DNA of 64,000 nucleotides from DAOVXM01 sp963746255 (GCA_963746255.1 CAVVAJ010000005.1:62001-126000), one strand, 5' to 3'; shown: positions 26,504 to 35,407, counted from the first letter of the stretch. The notes: generated by a model not told the origin, from the letters alone. Numbers and translations: made by a program.

Positions 26504-26782
26504 TATTCTAGCCTGACCATCTTCGATGACAGGCAACATAACCTTCAATTCTCTGAAGTACTTCAGAACTTTGGTCCCTTTTTCTGAGACAACATAAACT
26601 ATTCTTTTCTTGCCTACAGTCTTCTCTTCAACCAGTTCTTGCTGGATGAGAAAGTCCAAATACTCCTTTAAGACACTGCAATTCACGTTAGCCTTGTACA
26701 TGATATGCGTTAGCTTAAGCGGTCCTCTTTGGGACAGAACCCTGAGGATGTCGATATACATTTCGAGTTTTGATCTTCGCAT
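26486..26782 (-). CDS. Archaeal winged-helix regulator
   Basis: 98 residues from ATG 26782 (MRRSKLEMYIDILRVLSQRG). The pattern SKLEMYIDILRVL, GPLKLTHIMYKANVNCSVLK, EYLDFLIQQELVEE and the beta wing KRIVYVVSEKG belong to a widespread small archaeal HTH family with a C-terminal helix (KVLKYFRELKVMLP). An upstream in-frame extension to 26827 is less likely because the conserved family start is MRRSKLE. The AT-rich TATATATCATTT upstream could be the promoter. Targets are unknown. Confidence 0.8.
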   Translation of the reverse strand: MRRSKLEMYIDILRVLSQRGPLKLTHIMYKANVNCSVLKEYLDFLIQQELVEEKTVGKKRIVYVVSEKGTKVLKYFRELKVMLPVIEDGQARIPASLY

Positions 26783-26864
26783 GTTAACGCCTCTTGAACT
26801 ATTTTCATCCAAGTTTATATATATCATTTATGGATTTGGAGTAAAGGTTTTGTTAAGTCACTTT

Positions 26865-27050
26865 TTAGGCAGTTACTTTTGCTTGGATTCTCTGGAAAAC
26901 CACAAGTCGATTCTGAAAAGCCGTAACCAAGTCATCCGCTAGTATAGACTGAAGTTCAGGTGTGAGAGTTTTAATTTCGTTGGTGAATGCTTCCAGCATC
27001 ATTTTCTGTAGCTTTTTGCGGTTTTGGGGTGAGAACGATTTTTCCATCAC
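26865..27050 (-). CDS. Small helical hypothetical protein
   Basis: 61 residues, MMEKSFSPQNRKKLQKMMLE and LTPELQSILADDLVTAFQNR: all-helical, soluble, with a typical archaeal small-protein look. AGGAG precedes the start (GGAGAAAGATGTG on the minus strand). No family name is known to me. It stands just upstream of the wHTH gene on the same strand, 80 bases away, and may share its transcript. Confidence 0.55.
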   Translation of the reverse strand: MMEKSFSPQNRKKLQKMMLEAFTNEIKTLTPELQSILADDLVTAFQNRLVVFQRIQAKVTA

Positions 27051-27146
27051 ATCTTTCTCCTAATGATAATTGTCTTACAGTTGCTGTTGATATTTAACTA
27101 ACTTATGAATTCAGCGTATAGATTAAGAATAGCCTCTTCTTGATGA

Positions 27147-27396
27147 TCAAATGCATGGAAAAGGAAAGCGTGTTGTGGAGAATAAATGTCCTGTTCCTAG
27201 CACACAGCATTTTTTCTCTAGTTCTTTTCTGTGTTTTCTAAAGAATGAACGAACTGACTCTGCCAAATCGCAGTTTTCCACTTCATCAAATGGAACCCAT
27301 CTGACGTCTATCATGTCGGTGATAGGCTCCAGCACCCCTTCTCAAAAGAACAAGCGTGCCCTCTTCAAAAACAACCAACCCAACACCCACAATAGG
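27147..27396 (-). pseudogene. Nudix hydrolase pseudogene with internal deletion
   Basis: The N-terminal piece (27396 downward) reads PIVGVGLVVFEEGTLVLLRR, the usual first strands of a Nudix domain. After about 20 residues the sequence jumps, in another frame, to EPITDMIDVRWVPFDEVENC and DLAESVRSFFRKHRKELEK, the usual C-terminus. The roughly 80-90 residues between, including the catalytic GX5EX7REUXEEXGU box, are missing. A TAA also sits directly before PIVGVG where a Gln codon would be expected. This is a true deletion remnant, not just a base-calling error. Confidence 0.6.
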
Positions 27397-27464
27397 TTAA
27401 CAGAGATATCCGACAAACCCAACAAAACGACCCATTGCCAATTCATAACAGGAGACTAATAACA

Positions 27465-27490
27465 GCTGTTTGTTGAAAACAGCCTTTTTT
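27465..27490 (+). terminator. Hairpin with T-run
   Basis: GCTGTTT (27465-27471) pairs with AAACAGC (27477-27483) around a 5-base loop, followed by CTTTTTT. No plus-strand gene ends just before it, so it may terminate an undetected transcript or be part of the leader of the following gene. Confidence 0.4.
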
Positions 27491-27520
27491 CAGGAAAACA
27501 GGAGAAAAATGGAGGTAATC

Positions 27521-27579
27521 TTATATACCAAATACTGAAGATACAGAGTGTAAAATATTACAAGTGTAAAAAATTACAC
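27521..27579 (+). promoter_or_regulatory. TATA box followed by two tandem palindromic operators
   Basis: TTATATA at 27521-27527 is an archaeal TATA-like element. About 25 bases on, at the expected start site, lie two near-identical 14-bp dyads: TGTAAAATATTACA (27549-27562) and TGTAAAAAATTACA (27565-27578), both TGTAA-N4-TTACA and 16 bp centre to centre. A repressor bound here would block transcription of the membrane gene that starts at 27601. Confidence 0.65.
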
Positions 27580-27600
27580 AACGTTAATCAGGTGAAATTA

Positions 27601-28309
27601 ATGATCGAAAACCTCCGCACACCCAAAGGAATCGCATTAATAGCCGTTTTTGCAGCACTACATACAATTTTGAGTTCCCTACCATACACAATAACAATAG
27701 GCGTTGGAGGCTCCATAACTCTAGGAGTAGTAAGCGCCCCACTAATCGGAATTATCCTCGGACCCATTATCAGGAGGCATATCAGTATTAATTGGCTCAA
27801 TAATTGGCATGTTCATAAACCCTGCAGGCGCAATCTTCGGTGTTCTATCATTTTTGCCAGCAACCATAGGCGCTTTCAGCGCAGGTTTCACAATAGCAAA
27901 ACGAGGCTACATTTCAGCGGCAATGATTCTTGCCTCAATTCTCCTGTTCTACAGTCACCCGTTCGGTCGCGAAGCCATGTTTTATCCATTTTTGCATATA
28001 ATTGCATTGATTGTTGCATTAGCTTTCTCAACACGACTTGCAGTTTGGTCAACCGAGCTATCAAATATAAAGAGGCTAGGTCTAGGAGTCACCGTCGCCG
28101 CGTTTGTGGGCACCTTAACTGATCACATATTCGGCAGCGGCTTAGCAATATGGTACTTTAATCCAGGGCTCATACCTGAAATTTGGAACAGCATCATATT
28201 CATTTATCCTGTCGAAAGAATAGTTGCAGTAATTATCACAGTTGCCATCGCTTTGCCCCTATACTACAGCCTCAGAAAATCTGGAATATATAGCATAATC
28301 AAAAACTAA
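27601..28309 (+). CDS. ECF-type substrate-binding membrane component, frameshifted
   Basis: From ATG 27601 (AGGTGA seven bases before) the sequence MIENLRTPKGIALIAVFAAL, HTILSSLPYTITIGVGGSIT and LGVVSAPLIGIILGPI has the look of an ECF-transporter S component: a conserved first helix and a substrate loop. The frame is lost near 27,770. Deleting one A restores IIGGISVLIGSIIGMFINPA and runs to 28309, giving about 235 residues and six spans. S components bind a vitamin or metal and dock to an EcfAAT module, but no such module is visible here. The palindromic operators upstream point to ligand- or metal-dependent control. The transported solute is unknown. Confidence 0.6.
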
Positions 28310-28422
28310 AGCGCTCAAAACTGCGTCTTAGCCCCAAATCCCACCAATTATTTTTCATAAAAAGATAATAAACACCCAGAAAATTAATGCTGCTGAGCTT
28401 CTAAATCAAGTACGTGAACTGC

Positions 28423-29434
28423 ATGAAAGCACGCGAAGGCGACCTACTCGAAACTAAAGGTAACATCTTTTTTGATGTTAAAGGATTAGTTCATCCGCCA
28501 CATAGGGTGGTAGCCTTCATCCGTTATGTTCCTGACCCAAATGGCAACAGAGAAAGAGATGGAAAACGATACAGCAAATTTTATGCACTTGCAAAACGCT
28601 ATGACCTGCTAAAACGAGAATATCCACAATACTTAGTAAACGACCCTGTCTTCAATACGTTACTTTGCGAGGTTCCAGTAGAGGACATAAAACAGCATTA
28701 TCAGCCCGCTCGGGGCCTACAAGACCTACGGAACAGAAACAATTTGGACGAAGCAGAAACAGCAGCTTTACAGTTTATGAAAAACCTCAAAGAAAACGCT
28801 GGGGTCCAATGGAGCAAACTGGGCGTTTCAGGGTCTATCCTAGTTAAGCTTCATGAAGCAGATTCTGACATTGACCTAGTCGTTTACGGGTCCAAAACAG
28901 GCTACAGGGTACAGGCAACAATGAAAGAGATGCTAGAAGACAAGAATAGCCCAGTCAAAGCGTATGACTTGGAGGGTCTAAAAGAGCTGTTCGATTTCCG
29001 TTCGAAGGACACCATCACATCTTTCGAAGATTTCGTTCGAACCGACTCCCGAAAAATTTCCCACGGCAAATTCATGGGAAAACACTTTTTCATCCGCTTC
29101 GTAAAAGACCACAACGAAATCAGTGAACAATATGGCAGCATAATCTACAAGCCAGAAGGCAACGCAAGAATCAAAGCCACAGTTGCTGACGATTCAGAAG
29201 CACTCTTCACGCCATGCACATACAAGCTCGCCAACGTGGAAATAGTTGAAGGCACCAAAAGTTGAGCCAATTGAAGAGATCGTGTCCTTTCGAGGAAGAT
29301 TTTGTGAACAAGCAAAAAGTGGTGAAGCCGTGATTGCAGAAGGCAAACTTGAAAGAGTGCAACAAGAAGGAAAAGATGACCACTTCAGGCTGCTATTGGG
29401 GAGCAAGCCCTCGGATCACATGATCTTGAAATAG
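28423..29434 (+). CDS. Archaeal nucleotidyltransferase-domain protein, frameshifted
   Basis: About 337 residues if a one-base slip in AAAA near 29,255 is repaired, joining NVEIVEGTK to VEPIEEIVSF and ending at 29434. The middle carries a polymerase-beta-type nucleotidyltransferase motif LGVSGSILVKLHEADSDIDL (G-S then D-x-D) followed by VVYGSKTG. The N-terminal region (FFDVKGLVHPPHRVVAFIRY) is a conserved archaeal module. The C-terminal part (IVSFRGRFCEQAKSGEAVIA) looks like an OB-like or RNA-binding domain. The substrate (tRNA, antibiotic or protein) is unknown. ATG 28423 was preferred to GTG 28414. Confidence 0.65.
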
Positions 29435-29548
29435 AAATTGATTTTATTTCATTCTTGACTTCGTGGCACGTTAATGATGGGTTTTCGTGTTCCAGAAAAT
29501 CAATTAACGTTAAATCAAGGCACGATAATAACAATAAGTGGAGATAAG

Positions 29549-29833
29549 ATGCAGACAGTTAAGGTTCCGGGAAGGAACAACAAACATCAAGTTCTCGTGT
29601 ATGCAATAAGCACCTGCGGCTGGTGTAAACGTGCAAAAAAATTCTTGAACGACAACAACATTGAATATGAATACATTGACGTCGACGTATGTAACTGGGA
29701 AGACAAAAACAAAATCATGCAAGACATCCAAAGCCGTGGAGGACGACTTGCATATCCAACACTAATCATAGACAACAAAATCTTGTTGACTGGCGCATCC
29801 CCAGACAAACTAAGAGAGGTTCTGGAGATTTGA
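29549..29833 (+). CDS. Glutaredoxin-like (NrdH/Grx) protein
   Basis: 94 residues from ATG 29549, with GGAGAT eight bases upstream. The sequence VLVYAISTCGWCKRAKKFLN has the redox CxxC (CGWC) at the start of helix 1, and the cis-Pro loop (RLAYPTLIID) and G-A-S-P-D-K-L segment complete the thioredoxin fold. Its last bases overlap the TTG start of the FTR-type gene, so the two are translationally coupled. Function is probably thiol-disulfide exchange with the neighbouring reductase as electron donor, which is inferred from the coupling. Confidence 0.85.
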   Translation: MQTVKVPGRNNKHQVLVYAISTCGWCKRAKKFLNDNNIEYEYIDVDVCNWEDKNKIMQDIQSRGGRLAYPTLIIDNKILLTGASPDKLREVLEI

Positions 29834-30387
29834 CAAACATAGAAAATGTTAGAAAAAGAGCCGAGAGCGATGCAAAAGCCAACGGCTACTATCTAACCCC
29901 AGACACAGAGCTTCTCCAAGACTTACTGGAAGGGCTACAAAAAAACGAAGAACGTTACGGCTATCCCTCGTGTCCATGCAGACTGGCTTCAGGAAAGCTG
30001 GAGCTGGACAGAGACATAATCTGCCCATGTGACTATCGGGACCCAGACGTAAACGAGTATGGACAATGCTACTGCGGATTATACGTCACAAAAGATGTTT
30101 ATGAAGGAAAAAAGCCTGCACAACCCATTCCAGAACGAAGACCCTTAGAAAAACAGGCTAGAGCATACACTATTTCCAGTGAACCATCAACAACTGAAAC
30201 ACCCACAAAAAATGTTGAGGACATCAAACAGCCTTCTGAAATCAAAATGAAACTATGGTACTGCAAACAATGCGGCTATGTCTGTTTCCGTGAAGAACCA
30301 CCGTATATCTGTCCCGTATGCAGAGCTAAAAAGGAAATGTTCGCCAAAATAGCGGTAAGCACAGAAATCCGCGGAAAAATAGGTTAG
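29830..30387 (+). CDS. Ferredoxin:thioredoxin reductase catalytic subunit fused to rubredoxin
   Basis: 185 residues. The N-terminal half is an FTR catalytic beta domain with three cysteine pairs, CPC (C48, C50), CPC (C65, C67) and CYC (C80, C82), which bind the [4Fe-4S] cluster and the active-site disulfide. The third pair is CYC where the plant form has CHC. After a 45-residue Pro/Thr linker a rubredoxin-like domain follows (LWYCKQCGYVCFREEPPYIC with PVCRAKK), two CxxC knuckles for one iron or zinc. The TTG start overlaps the stop of the glutaredoxin gene (TTGA). The fusion and coupling suggest an electron path from ferredoxin or rubredoxin partner through FTR to the glutaredoxin. Confidence 0.83.
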   Translation: MTNIENVRKRAESDAKANGYYLTPDTELLQDLLEGLQKNEERYGYPSCPCRLASGKLELDRDIICPCDYRDPDVNEYGQCYCGLYVTKDVYEGKKPAQPIPERRPLEKQARAYTISSEPSTTETPTKNVEDIKQPSEIKMKLWYCKQCGYVCFREEPPYICPVCRAKKEMFAKIAVSTEIRGKIG

Positions 30388-30462
30388 CGTGAACTGGAAC
30401 ATTACTGATTCAAGTTTGCTGTTCCATAACACAGTGAGACTTGTTTCAGTGAGAGTGCTTTG

Positions 30463-30684
30463 TTATTCGGTGTACAATTCCATGAGGTTTCGTGCTACGC
30501 TGCTTGAAATGCCATGGTTTTTCAGGTTCTTGTAGGATTCGTCAATATCCTCTATTGTCACTTCTTTTATTTCATTGCACCATGGGATTTTTGTCTCGTT
30601 TCTTATTGTTTCTTCAATCTGAGTAAATGGCGTATTGGATGCTTCTGGTAGCAACTCAGCTATAATATGGACTTTTTTGGTCAT
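30463..30684 (-). CDS. Hypothetical 73-residue protein
   Basis: Reads MTKKVHIIAELLPEASNTPF and IEETIRNETKIPWCNEIKEV, ending NHGISSSVARNLMELYTE. The composition is soluble alpha/beta with a conserved-looking core (IPWCNEI). No domain is recognised. It is convergent with the FTR gene, and an AT-rich TATA-like region lies upstream (around 30,720). Confidence 0.5.
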   Translation of the reverse strand: MTKKVHIIAELLPEASNTPFTQIEETIRNETKIPWCNEIKEVTIEDIDESYKNLKNHGISSSVARNLMELYTE

Positions 30685-30844
30685 AGAGTGACACGCTTAT
30701 AGAATATTGTAGGGTAAGATATAAGATATAAAAAGTTTTTAAATGTTCGTGTCAAATCCGAGTTCGAACAAGACACATCACCCAAAAAATGTTTAAACAA
30801 AAAAACTCTTACACATCAGTGAAGAGCAAGAACACGAAGCCTCT

Positions 30845-30931
30845 TCACGGCATTAAGCTTCTCTTTCCCGCCACCTTAGCTTGCTTCACTTTATTCTCTA
30901 AAATCTCAATCATCTCACCATAAATAGACAT
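30845..30931 (-). CDS. Possible 28-residue small ORF behind the DUF389 gene
   Basis: From ATG 30931 it reads MSIYGEMIEILENKVKQAKV AGKRSLMP and stops at 30845. It is in the same frame as, and directly follows, the TGA of the DUF389 gene (30965). The intervening codons ISAQGVPYHVD are also open. It is either a coupled small protein or the cut-off tail of the larger frame. The low information content does not allow a choice. Confidence 0.25.
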   Translation of the reverse strand: MSIYGEMIEILENKVKQAKVAGKRSLMP

Positions 30932-30964
30932 GTCCACATGATAAGGAACACCTTGGGCTGAGAT

Positions 30965-31811
30965 TCAAACGCTTTTTAGATATACAATTATCAGAAGAAT
31001 TATCAGCAGCATACTAAATGTGATGATGAAATATGCAGAATGTTTTTTTGCCTCTGTTTGTTGGTAAAACCTTCGCGGACGGACACCTTTTGTGCGTAAC
31101 ATCACAGTACATCCCAGTTGTAGACCAACTAGATACACCATAGTTAGTATTAATGCGCCAGAGAATAGTTCATTATTCATAAGAGCCAAACCTATTCCTG
31201 ATACTGCTGCTGGCGGCAAAAGAGCGCTTGCCACTCCTACGCCCACTAATATTTCTGACACGTCAGATACTAAAGCTAAACCTCCAGCTAAACCCAGTAT
31301 TAATCCTATTCCAACGTCAATCAAAGAAGTTTGACTTCGAATAGCAATTTGTGAACTTAACGTCAAGTCAAAGAAAAATGTCAGTGTAAATGTGATTATA
31401 GCTGACACCGCCATTACTGATGCTAAAAGGATTATTATTGAGACTTCTATTCTAAGTAGTTTCTTTACTTTTCCTATACTTGCATTTACTGCAAATGCAT
31501 TAATGGGACCTAGTAGAGGCGAAAGTAGCATTGCACCAATTACGGTAACTGCGTTGTCAAGAAAAAGACCTGCAAGAGCGATTACAGTAGCAAATAGTGC
31601 CATCAATATGATGTCTTTGTTGATGTTTGTGAATTTTTCAGCGTTTTCTACCAGTCTTTCAAAAGGGTTGGCTGGAGTGCTTTCCTCGAGCAGTTTTTTA
31701 GTTATTCTATCGACATGTGTGGAAACGTGAGCTTCAACATTGTAGATACTGATTGTGTTTGATATAGTGGATGCTGAAATTGCATCAAACAGCGATTCGA
31801 TCGCGATTATT
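30965..31811 (-). CDS. DUF389 membrane protein, N-terminus lost at the junction
   Basis: The frame is open from the stop at 30965 to the composition break near 31,811, about 280 residues. Conserved DUF389 features are visible: the ligand-like region IESLFDAISASTISNTISIY NVEAHVS near the junction, then MMALFATVIALAGLFLDNAV, GAMLLSPLLGPI, GLILGLAGGLALVSDVSEIL, VGVGVASALLPPAAVSG, each in a membrane span. The family usually has a soluble N-terminal domain and seven or so spans, and here the start and the first strands are missing. The function of the family is unknown. Truncation coincides with truncation of a bacterial gene on the other side. Confidence 0.75.
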
Positions 31812-31825
31812 GTAAAGTATGGTCG
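31800..31825. other. Archaeal/bacterial junction (probable assembly chimera)
   Basis: Left of this point the DNA is AT-rich with archaeal genes. Right of it the DNA is GC-rich with bacterial polysaccharide genes. Both flanking genes, the minus-strand DUF389 and the plus-strand Wzz-like, are cut internally and no repeat, integrase, tRNA or inverted terminus marks the join. Confidence 0.8.
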
Positions 31826-32975
31826 ACCCTGAAACCGCCGCGCTGATTGCCAACGCCTGGGCGGATGCTTACATCGACAAAGTCAACGAGATCTATTCTT
31901 CGGGCGAGACCCAGGCTTCGTACGACTCCATCCAGCGCCAAACCGCGGAAGCGCAGCAGACTTACGAAGCCGCCCAAAACGCGTATGTGGAATTCCTGGG
32001 GAAAAGCCGGGTTAACGAATACACGCGCCAGGTTCTTGATCTGACCCAGATGGTCGAACTGCTGTCCACCACACGCAGCCTGGCGGCAAGCGAGATCATC
32101 ACCGGAACGCTGCAGGCCAACCTGATCGCCTTCAACCAAGGGATAGAGAACGCCGGAGAGCGCTTGAGCCAGGCCTACGAGCAGCACCGCAAGAATGTGC
32201 GCCTGCTGCAAGATGCCCAGGATATGCGTGATCAGGTTGCCCAGGGTGGACATGGGGCAGTAGCGAGCAACCTGGTGGCGCTGACACTGCTCAAAACCCA
32301 GGCCTACGCCGATAACGAGGTGCTGGCCTACCTGCAATTAAACACCGAGACTGGCGTCGTGACTCAAGAGGAGATGCTGGCTGACCTGCAGTCGCTGGTG
32401 GCTGACGCTGGAGGCCCGTCAGGTAACGTTGGATGAAGAGATAACCGGGCTTACCGCCCAGCTGGCGGCAGGTGTGACTAACGACAATGAAGCTAATCAG
32501 AATATACTATCAGGGGAACAGACCCAGACGGTGGTGAGGGCTTTCGCGCAGCTGCAGGGTTTGCAGAGCCTCGGCGAGCTGAGTGCTGCCGGTACCCCAT
32601 TAGAAGAGGAGTTACAGGACCTGGCAGCGCGCATCAATGAGTTAAATGCCAACCTGGCAGCTGAGCAAGCGCGCGAGCAGGAGCTGCTGCGGGCGCAGCG
32701 ACCTGGCCTGGGGGACGTATGAAACACTGGCCAAGAAAGGAGCCGAGCTGGGTGTGGCCCTGCAGACCAAGGGCACTGATGTGGCGCTGGCATCGCCGGC
32801 TATGATACCCACTCAAGATACCGTCAGCGTTGCCCGGAATGTGCTCATGGCCGCGCTGGTGGGTTTCTTCCTGGGCATATTCGCTGCCTACGCGATCGAA
32901 TTCTGGTGGGCTTATAAAGGGGTTGAGCCCCGGCCGGTCACCATCCGCATGCTGTTGGGGAGAGAGAGTAACTGA
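31819..32975 (+). CDS. Wzz/Vpx-like polysaccharide chain-length determinant, partial and frameshifted
   Basis: The visible part begins VDPETAALIANAWADAYIDK, the usual middle of a Wzz-type co-polymerase, so the N-terminal membrane span and first about 150 residues are lost at the junction. A long coiled coil follows (RQTAEAQQTYEAAQNAYVEF onward), then a second membrane span NVLMAALVGFFLGIFAAYAI and a short cytosolic tail. Two one-base breaks (near 32,425 and 32,695) split it into three frames that read as one. The protein sets the length of exported polysaccharide with the ligase and other genes downstream. A strong hairpin terminator follows at 33001. Confidence 0.75.
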
Positions 32976-33000
32976 GCTTTGACCGACCTTTAATCCTAAT

Positions 33001-33046
33001 CCTCCGAGAGTTAGTTTTTCGCTATCGAAATGCTCTCGGAGGTTTT
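33001..33046 (+). terminator. Rho-independent terminator
   Basis: CCTCCGAGAG (33001-33010) pairs perfectly with CTCTCGGAGG (33033-33042). The loop can itself pair TTTCG with CGAAA. TTTT follows. It lies 26 bases after the Wzz stop and shows that the ligase gene is a separate transcript. Confidence 0.8.
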
Positions 33047-33059
33047 CTATTGGCTGTTA

Positions 33060-34383
33060 GTGATAGATAAATCGTTCCCAGTATTCAGGAAACCTGTGCT
33101 GCATAAGATCCTCGACCTGGAGGTGTGGGTCGTGGCTGGGGCAGTCGCACTGAGCGTGGTCTCCCCGCGCTTGCTGTGGCTGCCGATTGCCGCGGGATTG
33201 GTTTTCTATCCCCTGCGCTGGGCTGCAGCCCGGACGATCATCCGGCGCACCCCGGGCGACTGGGGCGTGCTGCTCGTCAGCCTGCTGATCCCGGTGACCT
33301 TATGGGCTACGGCTTTGCCGGAGCTCACCCAGCCGCAGGTCCTGCGCCTGCTGTCGGGCATCCTGCTCTATTATGCTGTGATCAACAGCACTTCCACCAT
33401 CGTCAAGCTCAAGTACTTGCTGGGGGCAACCCTGGTCGCCGGCGTAGGTTTGGCTGGCTTTGCACTGGTCAGCGTGCAGTGGAAGACTCGGACGTTTCAA
33501 TTTCATCCCTGCTGGGATATACGAGCGGCTGACGCCGGTCGTCCAGGATGTGGTGCATCCCAACGTGATGGCCGGCAGCCTGCTGCTGGTCCTGGCGCTG
33601 GCGCTTGGGCTGCTGCTGTTCAGCTGGCGGGTGATCAGCTGGCCGGCCTGGATCGGGATCGCGCTGGCTTCGTTAATCATCGCCGCGATACTGATCTTGA
33701 CAAAATCACGCGGCGCCTGGCTGGGCCTGGCTGCCGTGGTGATTTTATTAGCCATGCTGCGCTGGCGCTGGTCCTGGGTGATCTTGCTCTTATTGGTGGT
33801 GGGTGCCGCACTGTACAGTCGGCAGGCCGGGATAGACCAGATCATGGAGATCATCACGGCCAATGATGCGATCCAGGGTGTGGGTGGCCGGGTGGAGATC
33901 TGGTCGCGGGCGGTCTACATGCTGCAGGATTTCGCGTTTACCGGTATCGGTATGGGATCATACACCGATATCGCCGATATGCTCTACCCGTTCTTCTTGG
34001 CCGCGCCGGGGACAGTTATGCATGCCCACAATTTGTTCCTGCAGGTGGCGGTGGACTTGGGAGTCCCCGGGTTGATCGGCTGGTTGGCAGTTTACGGATC
34101 AGTTATCCTGACCGCTTGGACGCTCTTCAGGGTGGGTAAATCCCGCCGGGATGGCTGGCTGATGGGTATCGGTGCTGGCTTGTTGGGGGGCCAGCTGGCG
34201 CTGGGAACGCACGGCATATTGGATGCGGTCACCTGGGGGCAGGTGCGCCCTGCGCCGCTGGTGTGGTTCTTATGGGGGCTGACGATCGCGGCCGGATATG
34301 TATACCTGTGGGGACAGCGGGATGCCGTACCTGCCGCCGGAGCTTCCCCTGAATCAGAACAATCTACCGGCATTGAGCCGTGA
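33060..34383 (+). CDS. O-antigen ligase family protein (WaaL/Wzy-like), one frameshift
   Basis: Polytopic membrane protein of about 440 residues with about 11 spans. The family signature GRVEIWSRAVYMLQDFAFTG followed by IGMGSY, and the HAHNLFLQVAVDLGVPGLIG histidine loop, are present. Such enzymes join polysaccharide to an acceptor or polymerise repeat units. The frame breaks near 33,500 between LAGFALVSVQWKT and IPAGIYERLTPVVQDVVHPN. One base restores it. The first ATG in frame (33030) lies inside the terminator hairpin, so a GTG near 33060 is more credible. The end overlaps possible starts of the next gene. Confidence 0.8.
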
Positions 34384-34390
34384 GCTGCGT

Positions 34391-35407
34391 GTGAAGAAAC
34401 ACTTCAGCCGGTTATTTGCATCCCGCACGTTCCGCTATGGGGTGGGGTTGGCTTTCAGCGCCCTGCTGCTGTATTTCGCCGTCCGGGCGATCGGCTGGCA
34501 GGAGGTGTGGATCACGCTGCGCCAGGCTGACTACCGGCTTGTGCTGCTGGCGGTATTGAGTGTGGGGCTGACGATCTTGCTGAAGACCGTCCGCTGGCGG
34601 GTGCTGCTCAGCCCGCAGGGGAATGAGGTCGGGTTCGGCCGGCTGTTAATGGCGCTGATGACCGGACAGACACTGAACTGGTTTCTCCCCGGCCGGGTGG
34701 GGGAAGTGAACCGCGTGCTGGCCGTAGGTGGCCGCGGCCCAAGCAGGACGTTTACCCTGGGGTCGATCGCGTTGGAGAAAGTGCTGGACCTGCTCTCCTA
34801 TGCGCTGCTCTTCCTGTACCTGATCTTGCTGCTGCCGCTGCCGGATTGGGTCAGCAGCTCGGGTATGACATTGATCGTGCTGACAGTTGTGCTCACCGCC
34901 GGTGTGATCGTCCTATCCGCTTACCCTGAAACGGTTGCGCGGATTTTACGGCGGTTGGTCGGCTGGCTGCCTGAGCGCTGGGGTTCGCAGGTGCTGATCT
35001 GGTTAGATAACGGATTAGCCAGCTTTGGTGTGCTGCGTCGGCGGGTAGACCTCCTTAAACTGGCGCTCTTGTCTGCGCTTGTCTGGGGTACGGCAGTATG
35101 GACAAATCAGCTGACGGCCGCTGCGCTGCATATCGAAATCCCATGGAGTGCATCCATCACCGTGCTGGTCTTCCTGCAAGCCGGTATTTCCGTCCCCGCT
35201 ATCCCCGGCAGGATCGGCATTTTTCAATACCTGTGCATCCTCGCGTTGGGATTATTCGGAGTTGACCAGGCGATGAGTTTCAGCTATGGGATCCTGCTGC
35301 AGGCAATCGTTTTGGTCCCAGCTACGCTGGTCAGTGTGCCCTTTTTCTGGTTCCTGGGATCACACAACCGGCCGGTTGACCGAGCTGCACCTGGTGAGGA
35401 AGGCTGA
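34391..35407 (+). CDS. LPG-synthase-type membrane protein (UPF0104, flippase-like)
   Basis: About 338 residues with eight or nine spans. The FRYGVGLAFSALLLYFAVRA start, LKTVRWRVLLSPQG and GRVGEVNRVLAVGG segment are the conserved region of the lysylphosphatidylglycerol-synthase transmembrane family (COG0392). In polysaccharide clusters, proteins of this kind are thought to move lipids or lipid-linked sugars. Starts at ATG 34298/34322 would overlap the ligase by 60-85 bases. GTG 34391, just after the ligase stop, is preferred. Its stop is directly followed by the ATG of the WecG-like gene. Confidence 0.8.
   Translation: MKKHFSRLFASRTFRYGVGLAFSALLLYFAVRAIGWQEVWITLRQADYRLVLLAVLSVGLTILLKTVRWRVLLSPQGNEVGFGRLLMALMTGQTLNWFLPGRVGEVNRVLAVGGRGPSRTFTLGSIALEKVLDLLSYALLFLYLILLLPLPDWVSSSGMTLIVLTVVLTAGVIVLSAYPETVARILRRLVGWLPERWGSQVLIWLDNGLASFGVLRRRVDLLKLALLSALVWGTAVWTNQLTAAALHIEIPWSASITVLVFLQAGISVPAIPGRIGIFQYLCILALGLFGVDQAMSFSYGILLQAIVLVPATLVSVPFFWFLGSHNRPVDRAAPGEEG

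Noticed and set aside
31790..31830. Horizontal transfer boundary rather than chimera
   Set aside because: Two genes are cut at the same point and 32 kb of purely bacterial genes follows with no mobile-element trace, which makes an assembly join the better explanation.
31807..32337. Long minus-strand frame opposite the Wzz-like gene
   Set aside because: High-GC DNA gives long antisense frames; the plus strand carries clear coiled-coil and membrane signatures.
33300..33863. Minus-strand frame opposite the O-antigen ligase
   Set aside because: Same GC-driven artefact; the plus strand shows the ligase motifs.
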